A stretch of DNA of 64,000 bases from Carex sylvatica (lineage: Eukaryota > Streptophyta > Magnoliopsida > Poales > Cyperaceae). The stretch covers positions 29,702 to 93,701 of the forward strand of contig CAXKVR010000032.1 in the NCBI GenBank assembly GCA_964058845.1, in the 5' to 3' direction. Numbering within the stretch: the stretch's first letter is position 1; every line of letters starts with the position of its first letter. The translations under genes were made by a program, and so were the position numbers. Shown here piece after piece: positions 33,431 through 43,900 of the stretch. The notes under the pieces are model-generated. The model did not search any database and was not told where the DNA came from. It saw only the letters and a program-made list of their open reading frames with translations.

Positions 33431-35321
33431 TGTTGCACCAAAAAGGTATAGTACAAAGTTTCAGTACAGTAAACTGTACTTTTTAACCTTAAATACACTT
33501 TCAGTTCAGATTGCAAGTATACAATCCTACCGCGTAGTATATTATCGGGTATCGATCCTCAAAGAGTAAGTTTAGATACTAGGTTTAGACTTTATTAATT
33601 AATTTCAGAAAATAATAAAAAAGAAGTAAGTGCAATAAAATAGAATAAGGGGGATTTGTTTAAATAGTCCTAAGTTGGGTTCAATACCCGAGAAGAATTG
33701 TAAACAATAGATGTAAATAAAATAAAGAAAGTGAAGATTGGTTTGTTTTCAAGTTGAGGAGATCTAGGAGTATTCGGTCTACAATCCCTTGTTAATTATA
33801 TCTATTTGGTATTTGTTTAAATTCATGTATGATTTGCTGAGGTTTCTAACCTAATATGTCATTAAGGGTCACTTTCGTGAATTAATAACGTGCCTAAGTA
33901 ATTCGGACTTCACAGTTACGTCCTTCATCCTAGCTACCTAGACCATAAGCTCTTGTTAGTCTCTCATCTCCTCAAATATTGGTACTTCACAGTTACGTTC
34001 TTCATACCAATATCTGATTTAATTTGAGATGTCCTAATAAGGGTATGACTTCACAGTTACATCCTTCACAAAGTCCCTAACCCTAATTTCTGTAGTTCCG
34101 GTTTGATTTCGCAGTTGGTTAGACCTTAATCAAAACCTAAGTTATTTGTGTTCATAATTGGTACTCTCATCTCGTCCTAACTTCTTTGGTTCTTTCGAAT
34201 CCAAAGCGGAACTACATCGATTTTAAGTACTAATTATGTAATTAACACAAATTATAAATCTCAGAAATTAGCATCAAATCCCATAAAATAATCATGATAA
34301 AAATAAATAACCGAATAAGATACAATTAAACAAGTTCATGCATTGACCTAAACCCCTAGAAAGAGATCTACTCTCTCTTGAAGAGATCCATTACAAAAGT
34401 TGGTAAAAATAAGAAGAAATGAGATAAAGAAATAGTTACACCCTTTATTGAATCAAGAACCTTAATCTTGTTGAAATCTTGCTTGGTCCTTCTTCTCCTT
34501 TCTAGAAAAGCTTCAGGGACTTCTAGAATGGCTATAGATTTATCGCTATATTTTATGGAAATTGGCATGCACCAAGGGGTGAGAGAGAGATAGAGAGAGT
34601 TGTAAGATAAGAGATGTGAGATATCTTTTCAATGGAAAATGAACCCCCATTATATAGCAAAATACTATATCCAATTTAGAGGCTAGAAGGTGGGGTTAGT
34701 GGGTGTTATCTTTGCCTTGTTTCATTGGACTGATGTGTCCAAATTTAGCTGTCAAAAAACGTCCCTGGCTCGCTAAAAATAGAAACCGTGTTGAAAACTT
34801 GTAATTCTGGCTGTCTGTGAGTTCAGTGCGTCCGCACTGGTGGTGAGTGCGGGTGGATGATCCGTATTGGATCAACTTTCCTTTTGTAACTTTGCAGAAT
34901 TTCTTGCGAAATTCCATTAGTGCGTCCACACTTAATGAGAGTGCGGGTGACTGACCCTCACTGGAGAATTTCCTGTGATGTTCTGGAGTTTCTGAAATTA
35001 GCTAAGTATTGAGTGCGGATGGATGACCCGCACTGGGGATGAGTGCGGACGCATTACACTTGAACTTTTTCTGAGTTGCACTGAGGTGCTGAGAATTCAT
35101 CCAAGTGCTGAGTATGGGTGGCTGACCCGCACTCATGGTGAGTGCGTCCGCACTGAAGGGTATTTTCTTCAGTTTTCATATTTTTCTGCATTTTAAAGTC
35201 AAACAACCGCAGTAACTTGATTCTTGGTGTATTATATTCACTCTATATTCAACGTACAAGATATTTGGAGCTATTTTATGATTAAAACAAGATAGAATGG
35301 TTATATAATTTATACTTATCA
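33431..35321 (-). mobile_element. Family A LTR in the right arm, chimeric or unflanked
   Basis: Minus-strand LTR: 5' tip TGATAAGTATAAATT at 35321, 3' tip TTGGTGCAACA at 33431. The 3' flank is agcgg, the same junction as the 18937-20863 LTR, so it shares that insertion event. The 5' flank is ctgtc instead of the expected copy of agcgg, so the target duplication is missing. Its 3' half is very similar to the left LTR, while its U3 differs strongly and carries many more agtgcggacgcact / gtgcgggtgg-tgacccgcac repeats (about 34820-35160). This fits recombination between two family members. Confidence 0.78.
34820..35160. repeat. Near-palindrome cluster in the family A LTR (right copy)
   Basis: Repeated gagtgcgtccgcact and gagtgcgggtggatgacccgcact hairpins alternate at spacings of about 40-100 bp in U3 of the minus-strand LTR. 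Fewer copies are present in the left LTR (19100-19450). Confidence 0.7.
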
Positions 35322-35437
35322 CTGTCTAATCAAAATTAAAGTCAATGCAGCACTCTTCGTCTTCCTTCGTTTAGTGTGCTGTGATTGATCACCTACCTCT
35401 TTCAGAGCTCTCTTCTCACTAGTTCCTCTTTGCAATA

Positions 35438-37284
35438 ATGAGTGACTACATAAGTTCTTTGTCCGATGATATACTTCTCAAAATCTTAGAGCGGCTCAAG
35501 ACCGGCGAGGCCGCGCGTACGTGCGTATTGGCGAAGAGGTGGATCAATCTGTGGACCTCTTTACCCATCCTCAAAATTTGGTTCAGGGAATATACTGCAA
35601 AACCTACCGTGAAGGGTATCACTTCTTTACTTCACAAGATTAAGAATGTTCACATTCTGGAGATTTTCCCCATATGCCATATGTGCCGTGTATGCATACA
35701 CATATATATAGCTTGATCGTATCATTTTTATAATATAATTAATTAGAGAAGGGTCCAGTTACACCATTATATTTTATGGTGACACATCTTAATTGGCACA
35801 ATATTTTTATAAGTTATTTTTGCGATTTTAAAATTCAAATAGTTGATCCAAACCATTCAACGTGATGTCCATATTAAAATATACTTGGAGATCAAATTTT
35901 ACATTTTTTTGAAATTTATTACTATTTATTTAGAATTTTTTAAAATTGCTGTTTTTCAATGGTTTAAAATTACCTGAAAACAACAATTTTGTACACATCT
36001 TAATAAATACTAAAATAAATCCAAAAAATATAAAATTTGGTCTCCAAGCACATTTTAATATGGAGATCATTTTGAACGGTTCGGATCGTCTGTTTAGATT
36101 TTAAAATTGCAAAAATGATAGCATGTACACCACATAAACTATTAGAGTTTCTAATTTGATGTAGCAGTTTCGAATTTAGTTTCAGGGATGTAAGAGAATT
36201 TCTTATTTAGAAACTCTTCAGTAAAGTTTCTTATTAAGAAACTGTTTATAAACTCCATGCTGACTAAATGATTGGCTCAAATTATTTCTTCTTTTTAATT
36301 TGTTGCTGATGTGGCTTAATAGAAACTCTAAAATTAGTTTCAGAGATATGAGAGTTAGAAACTTTATAGGCCTTAATTTCTACAAAGTGGTTAACAGTTA
36401 TTTAGAAACTTTATTTAGGAATGTAGACTTATAAAAAATATGGTGTTAACTAAGATGTATCATATAATAAAATGGTGTAATTGGATCCCTCCTCAATTAA
36501 TTAGTGTAATTCTATACATAAGTTAATTCTGACTTGTGTTTAATTGTATATAAATTTTATATTAATTTAAAATATGTGTAGGATCTGTTACCAAGCTGCC
36601 GAAAATACAACCCAGATTTGAAAACTTGACGGTTCTCACTGTTGCCCTGTGTTTTTATTCATATCTTGAAATGCAATATTGGATCATAGAGAGCTGTCAA
36701 AAAACTGACAAAGCTTGTACTAGTACAACATCAGTCTTGTGTAAGTTTCCAAATACATAGCGCTTTTGTTCATTTTTAATTTGCTGTTTACATTAAGTAA
36801 AAATCATAATTAATTTAGCTAACTAGTTATATATCAATTAATCAACTATTTGTTGTAGTTATGTGATAATGATTATGAAGAATGAGAAAAAATTATAGTT
36901 CCAGTCCCGATGGTGGAAGCATCTGACATAAGAGATCTCTAGAGGATTGAGGTTAAGTTTTGGAGGTTTGATACCATGGAGAAACGAGCGATTCAGTATC
37001 TCATGTTGGGTAAAGGGGAATTGAGAAACTTTAGGTACTATGCTTTAGCTGTCACTCGTAGAATACCTCGTGATCCGAACAATTGTGACGTATGTAGTAT
37101 ACATTTAAGTACAGTGGGGGGCTATATGGAAGCAGCATGGCAATTTTCAAGCATGATGTTTGACCGTTATTGCCCGGATGATGGTTCTATTATGAAGTCG
37201 ATTGAGTTGTACTTGTCAAGGAGGAGGATGTTTTTTTTTATTAGTGATCGGTATACCTCAGCCCCCAGTGTGTATGGCTTATGA
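35438..37284 (+). pseudogene. F-box/FBD-like gene remnant, right copy
   Basis: Exon 1 35438-35689 (84 codons, phase 0) encodes YISSLSDDILLKILERL, RTCVLAKRWINLWTSLPIL and LLHKIKNVHILEI: an F-box and the start of an LRR region. Exon 2 36582-36740 has LRR-like RFENLTVLTVALCFYSYLE, but its first codons are out of frame with it. Exon 3 starts near 36859 and has an early TGA and then a TAG before IEVKFWRFDTMEKRAIQYLM and GELRNFRYY, which parallels VNYLMLRTGELQNFRNY in the left copy. Introns have canonical borders (gtatgc, gtaagt). A 749-bp MITE lies in intron 1. Non-functional; a diverged paralogue of 28219-29632 in opposite orientation, and outside the inverted-duplication arms. Confidence 0.75.
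35746..36494. mobile_element. Mutator-type MITE (749 bp) in F-box intron 1
   Basis: TIRs GAGAAGGGTCCAGTTACACC and, mirrored, ggtgtaattggatccctcctc. Perfect 9-bp target duplication AATTAATTA (35737-35745 and 36495-36503). Its left half contains the shared core (about 35825-36120: gatccaaaccattcaacg, tggagatcaaattttac and inverses). The right half (36130-36420) has several gtttctaa / ttagaaact inverted repeats. It may itself be composite, with a core MITE nested in a larger element. Confidence 0.88.
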
Positions 37285-37682
37285 ATATTTGGATATATTT
37301 AATTATCTTTTGGTAGTAAATGCATCATGTCCAGCTAATCACATATATCCTGATTAGTGTGGTGTGATTTGTTGTTTATTTGCTAAATTAACTTAGATGG
37401 ATGTATGGATGAACAACATATTTTGTGTATGCATGGATGCATGTATAATTAATTTGAATGTTTTGTAATATATGCATATGTTGAATTGTAGTTTATTATT
37501 TTGGATGTTTAATTAATTTGGATGTTTTGTAATTAATACATGCATATGTTTTGTAATTTCTGTTACTCTAATTAGTTACAAAAACTTAATTATTATGAAC
37601 TTCACTAGTTTAACTTCGTCGACCTTGGATCTATTTAATTTAAATATTCATGAGTATTCTCCAGTAATTAATAAGATAGATA
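37285..37682 (+). other. Downstream flank of the F-box relic
   Basis: AT-rich with repeated ggatgttttgtaat and atgcatatgtt phrases. It resembles a plant 3' UTR or terminator region, but no signal is decisive. Confidence 0.4.
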
Positions 37683-37699
37683 GTGATATATATATATAT

Positions 37700-38122
37700 G
37701 AGGTTGGCTACTATGCCTATATAAGCATATCTCCACATATGCTTATAACTCATTTTTGTGTTTCCAATGTCCAAATGGTCGATCGGAACTGTTCATCTTG
37801 TTCTCCATACTAATATGTGCTTGGAGACCAAATTTTACATTTTTCTGAATTTGTTTACTATTTATTAAGTCACTATGAAAATCACTGATCCAACGGTGGC
37901 TTCTGATTTTACTGTTTTGTTAAGCCACCATTGGATCAGTAATTTTCAAAGTGGCTTAATAAATAGTAAAAAAATTCAGAAAAATATAAAATTTGGTCTC
38001 CAAGCACATATTAATATGGAGAACAAGATGAACGGTTCCGATCGACCATTTGAATATTGAAAACACAAAAATGAGTTAGGTATATGTGGGGATATGCTTA
38101 TATAAGCATAGTAGCCAACCTC
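37700..38122. mobile_element. Micron-like MITE in (TA)n, element 1
   Basis: TIRs gaggttggctactatgcc and its exact inverse ending gtagccaacctc. Bordered on both sides by TA runs (about 37686-37699 and 38123-38142). Inverted core: accaaattttac, actatttattaagtcac, gatccaacggtggc. The ORFs on both strands are inside the inverted repeat and meaningless. Confidence 0.85.
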
Positions 38123-38143
38123 ATATATATATATATATATATA

Positions 38144-38553
38144 GAGGCCAATATGCTTTGCATATGGACCGAAGTGCTTACGGTCCAAATTTGAAATTTC
38201 AAAACTCAAAAAGTCGATCGGAACCGTTCATCTTGTTCTCCATATTAATATGTTCTTGGAGACCAAATTTTAGATTTTTCTGAATTTTTTACTATTTATT
38301 AAGTATTTCATAAAATTGTTGATCTAACGGTGGCTTAACATAACAGTAAAATCAGCAACCACCGTTGGATCAACAATTTTGTAAAATACTTAATAAATAG
38401 TAAAAAAATTCAGAAAAATGTAAAATTTGGTCTCCAAGCACATATTAATATGGAGAACAAGATGAACGGTTCTGATCGACTTTTTGAGTTTTGAAATTTT
38501 AAATTTGGATCGTAAGCACTTCGGGCCATATGCTTCCGAATGCACATTAGCCA

Positions 38554-38566
<13 letters not shown>
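38144..38566. mobile_element. Micron-like MITE in (TA)n, element 2
   Basis: Left tip agaggccaatatgc, right tip gcacattagccactctct (mirror, imperfect). A second inverted tract is gaagtgcttacggtccaaa / ttggatcgtaagcacttcgg. Bordered by the same TA run as element 1 on its left and by (CT)n(TA)n on its right. The core is the same as in 37700-38122 but the tips are unrelated. Confidence 0.82.
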
Positions 38567-38597
<31 letters not shown>

Positions 38598-38839
38598 CTC
38601 TCTTGGTTAATTACGAACTTATGTTAAAAAAATATAACACAAAAATTTCAATTGATATGGTTAATGATCCTTAATTAGATATTATTGAGTTGAGATTATG
38701 TATGTTATTAAATAATTATTTCCTATAATGATTAAATTGGATATATATAGTCATTAATTTTTTTTTTTGTAGTAGTAACGCCATCAATTAAATTGATGTA
38801 CCTGCATGACCAATATTCTAATTATTTAATTATCATAGG

Positions 38840-39190
38840 TGCCAATAAATAATACAACATCGGTTCAGTAAGGATACCAGACAGTGTTGATCAACCCAAA
38901 ACCAACGGATCATGAAACAGTCAGATGGTAAAAGTAACCCCCTCAGTGCCATTGGATGGTTAGCTGAACATATGTTCAAGAGTCGCTCAATAGTAACTGT
39001 TCGTAAAATTTAACCGATGGCAAATGAGGGGGTCAGGAGGGGGTCCATCAACACTATCGGTTTGTTATCCAGAACTGATGGTACAAAGTTCAATGTAATT
39101 ACAGCGCTGCCACTCATGACGAGCACCATCTATGCAAAAGCACATCCAATAGTAAAGAGACAATGGAAAAAATATTTTTTTGTAGTAGTG
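38840..39190 (+). mobile_element. CACTA element right end
   Basis: Ends atatttttttGTAGTAGTG at 39190, followed by AAA, the same three bases that precede the left tip at 21321. Subterminal motifs: aacatcggttcag, aaccgatggc, aacactatcggtttg, agaactgatgg. Another gtagtagt without full tip lies at 38769-38776. It may pair with the 21321 end, giving a composite of nearly 18 kb, or with a lost end. Confidence 0.65.
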
Positions 39191-40963
39191 AAACCCAGTC
39201 TACGGATCAATATTTAACTATTAAAGTAAAATTTGGGCCAAGCCCAGTCTAATGTAAACAGACTACTTAAGTTTGCTCATTTTCATTAAATTTTGCTCCC
39301 AACAGGGTTTGAATCCTCTCCCTCTATGTAGAGAGCTTTAGTGAAAAAGGTCTAAACAACTACATCACATTAATCTTATGTTATTATTTCTTTGCTTTGT
39401 CTATATATTATATTAATACATTATTTCTCATATCCTTCAACTTATAATTATCATTAATATTTATATTTAATTTTTTAATTAATATTTTTTAATTAATTAT
39501 CCGACAATTATTTATTTTATATTCGTATTCAAATCCGTATCCATATCCGTTTAAGGCAGATTTGATTTTGAATTTTGATATCCGTTTACTATCCGTATCT
39601 GTATTCGTATCCGCTCATTATCCGACAGATGCAGATATGATATCAGCATTATCCGCTCTGTATCAGCTCCGTTTTCACCCCTACATGAAATGCATGAGGT
39701 ATTTAAACCTCTCCATACTTCATAGATAAATTTGAAATTAAAATAACAAGTATTATTACTAATCAATGTAATTAATGTTTCTCCCAGGCAATAAATAATT
39801 AATGTAATTAATGTTTCTCCAAGGCAATAATTTTCAAAAAATATATATTTTTAAACTATTTGACAGAAGATGTCAAATTACATACATCACGAGTTAAAAA
39901 TCATTTCATTACACCAGTTATTTTTTTTCCAAATTTTCTCAAAGGTTATTTCATGACATAACTTCTACAATCTTAAAATTCAAAATATTATCCACCATGT
40001 AAGCTTTTTTTGTTTTTTTTAAAGAAAGGAGAGTCCGGTCCAAATAAAATTTGCTCAGAAATCAACAGTGTAAAGTCCAAAGTGCGCTTAAAATCTGCAC
40101 CAGTCAAATTGTAGGGTATGATAGTAATTATGTGGTAGCTAAGTAACTAATCTATCTTGTTTTTAGACAAATGGATCGAAAACAACATGGTTTGTTCTTT
40201 AGTTGACGATCATGCATGGTCATATGTGTACAATAATTCTAAGTGATGATGAATGTAATAATTGCTTCGCATTTTTCAACAATATTTTATATTTATATAT
40301 ACTGCAGCTTTTGTGTACTAAAGGAACTCTTATAAAAAAAATGGTCAAGGCAATTTATATCTTATTTTCGTGAGAATTTCTATTTGTCTACTTCAGTTTA
40401 ATTTTTTTAACAACAATATTTTTAGTTAATATTTAAATAATTTAAAAATACTATATCTCTTTTTCTGAATGCATATGTTATACTGAACTCATTTGAGTTT
40501 GAAATATGTTTGTTTCTATACATGAAAATAAATCATATTTTAACGATCTGAACAATTCGGTCAAAATTACAGAACACATAAGAGTTAAATTAAATTATAT
40601 ATACAATTATTAAACTAGACCCATAATTCATATTATTACCATAATTATTATTATAATAAAATATAGCATTACATTGTTCCAATTAATATTTTTTGAAACA
40701 ACATTATCTTAAGAATAATACATAAATGATCAATATTATTTTAAGAGAAAAGGTTTGTCCTCCAAGTTCAACCCATTATTTTTCTTCAATTATTCTCGTT
40801 CATTTTCTAGATGACCTGTGACTAATTTAAAGTGTTTGAAAAGAACTCCAAAAGATTGTACATAGACAATGGTTTAAATGCTTGAGAAACAAATTTTAAA
40901 CTGCATACGGTTTTTTACTTAAAAAAAATATACTGGTTGTCTCTCATTCCTTATTTGTTATTA
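39191..40963. other. Intergenic before the satellite
   Basis: Contains a segment of atccgtatccg-type repeats ending tttcacccctac (39520-39685), resembling the hAT-like tip phrase at 18896, and a 36-bp tandem duplication (39765-39836: aatgtaattaatgtttctcc). No gene is supported. The last 100 bases before 40964 show no satellite similarity. Confidence 0.5.
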
Positions 40964-43900
40964 ATTGGAGTGTTGTATTAGGATTGTAAATGCCATATTA
41001 TCTTGCCATTTAGAGACACTAATAGAGTGCTCAAAATACCTTCACTTGGAGTGTTGTATTAGGGTTGTACAATCACTACTAGAGCGCTACAAACACCATT
41101 AATTGGAGTGTTGTATTAGAACTCTAAATGCCCTATTATATTGCTATATATAGTCACTACTATAATGGTCCAAACATCTTCAATTGGAGTGTTGTATTAG
41201 GGTTTTAAATGCCCTATCATCTTGCCATATAGAGACACAACTATTGTGCTCCAAACTTTTTCAATTGGAGTGTTGTATTAGGGATGTAACTGCCGTATTA
41301 TCTTGTCATATGGAGACACTACTACAGTCCTCCAAACACCATCAATTAGAGTGTTGTATTAGGGTTGAAAATGCTCTATTATCTTGTTATCTAGAGACAT
41401 TACTAGAGTGCTCCAAATACCTTCAATTGGAGTATTGTATTAGAGTTGTCAATGCCCTATTATCTTGCTATATAGAGTCACTACTAGAGTGCTCCATACA
41501 CCTTCAATTGGAGTGCCGTATTCGGATTGTAAATGGCTATTTATCTTGCCATCGGGAGACACGACTAGAGTGCTACAAACACCATCAATTGGATTGTTGT
41601 ATTAGCATTGTAACTACCATATTATCTTGCCATCTAGAGACACAACGAGAGTGCTCCAAACTTCTTCAATTGGAGTGTTGTATTAGGGTTGTAAATGCCC
41701 TATTATCTTTTTATCTGGAGACATTACTAGAGTGCTCCAAACAACTTCAATTGCAGTGTTGTATTAGAGTTGTAAATGCCCTATTATCTTCCTATATAGA
41801 GTCACTACTAGAGTGCTCCAACCACCATCAATTGGAGTGTTGTATTAGGGTTGTAAATACCCTATTATCTTGTTATCTGGAGACATTAGTAGAGTGCTCC
41901 AAACACCTTCAATTGGAGTGTTGTATTAGAGTTGTAAATGCCCTATTATCTTGCTATATAGAGTCACTACTAGAGTGTTCCAAACACCTTTAATTTTAGT
42001 GCCATATTCGGATGGTAAATGGCCATTTATCTTGCCATCTGGAGACACTACTAGAGTGCTCCAAACACCATCAATTGGAGTGTTGTATTAGGATTGTAAA
42101 TACCGTATTATTTTGTCATCTAGAGACACAACTAGAGTGCTCCAAACTTCTTTAATTGGAGTGTTGTATTAGGGTTGTAAATGCCCTATTATCTTGTCAT
42201 ATGGAGACAATACTCGAGTGCTCCAAGCACCATCAATTGGAGTGTTGTATTAGGGTTGTAAATACCGTATTATCTTGTAATATCGAGTCACTACTAGAGT
42301 GCTCCAAACACCATCAATTGGAGTGTTGTATTAGGGTTGTAAATGCCCTATTATCTTTTTATCTTGAGACATTACTAGAGTGCTCCAAACAACTTCAATT
42401 GCAGTGTTGTATTAGAGTGTGAAATGCCCTATTATCTTGCTATATAGAGTCACTACTAGAGTGCTCCAAACACCATCAATTGGAGTGTTGTATTCGGATT
42501 GTAAATGGCCATTTATCTTGCCATCTGGAGACACTACTAGAGTGTTACAAACACCATCAATTGGAGTGTTGTATTAGGATTGTAAATACCGTATTATTTT
42601 GTCATCTAGAGACACAACTAGAGTGCTCCCAACTTCTTTAATTGGAGTGTTGTATTAGGGTTGTAAATGCCCTATTATCTTGTCATATGGAGACAATACT
42701 CGAGTGCTCCAAGCACAATCAATTGGAGTGTTGTATTAGGATTGTAAATACCGTATTATCTTGTAATATCGAGTCACTACTAGAGTGCTCCAAACACCAT
42801 CAATTGGAGTGTTGTATTAGGGTTGTAAATGCCCTATTATCTTTTTATATGGAGACATTACTAGAGTGCTCCAAACAACTTCAATTGCAGTGTTGTATTA
42901 GAGTGTGAAATGCCCTATTATCTTCCTATATAGAGTCACTACTAGAGTGCTCCAAACACCATCAATTGGAGTGTTGTATTAGGGTTGTAAATACCATATT
43001 ATCTTGTTATCTGGAGACATTAGTAGAGTGCTTCAAACACCTTCAATTGGAGTGTTGTATTAGAGTTGTAAATGCCCTATTATCTTGCTATATAGAGTCA
43101 CTACTAGAGTGCTCCAAACACCATCAATTGGAGTGTTGTATTCGGATTGTAAATGGCCATTTATCTTGCCATCTGGAGACACTACTAGAGTGTTACAAAC
43201 ACCATCAATTGGAGTGTTGTATTAGGATTGTAAATACGGTATTATTTTGTCATCCAGAGACACAACTAGAGTGCTCCAAACTTCTTTAATTGGAGTGTTG
43301 TATTAGGGTTGTAAATGCCCTATTATCTTGTCATATGGAGACAATACTCGAGTGCTCCAAGCACCATCAATTGGAGTGTTGTAGTAGGGTTGTAAATACC
43401 GTATTATCTTGTAATATCGAGTCACTACTAGAGTGCTCCAAGCACCATCAATTGGAGTGTTGTATTAGGGTTGTAAATGCCCTATTATCTTTTTATCTTG
43501 AGACATTACTAGAGTGCTCCAAACAACTTCAATTGCAGTGTTGTATTAGAGTGTGAAATGCCCTATTATCTTGCTATATAGAGTCACTACTAGAGTGCTC
43601 CAAACACCATCAATTGGAGTGTTGTATTAGGGTTGTAAATACCCTATTATCTTGTTATCAGGAGACATTAGTAGAGTGCTTCAAACACCTTCAATTGGAG
43701 TGTTGTATTAGAGTTGTAAATGCCCTATTATCTTGCTATATAGAGTCACTACTAGAGTGTTCCAAACACCTTTAATTTTAGTGCCATATTCGAATTGTAA
43801 ATGGCCATTTATCTTGCCATCTGGAGACACTACTAGAGTGTTACAAACACCATCAATTGGAGTGTTGTATTAGGATTGTAAATACCGTATTATTTTGTCA

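Noticed and set aside
37875..38283. Short ORFs on both strands at the MITEs
   Set aside because: They are mirror translations of inverted repeats.
41184..41993. 269-codon ORF as a protein-coding gene
   Set aside because: It is ten 81-bp satellite monomers read through. It has no promoter, start context or unique sequence. Treated as a property of the satellite rather than a gene.
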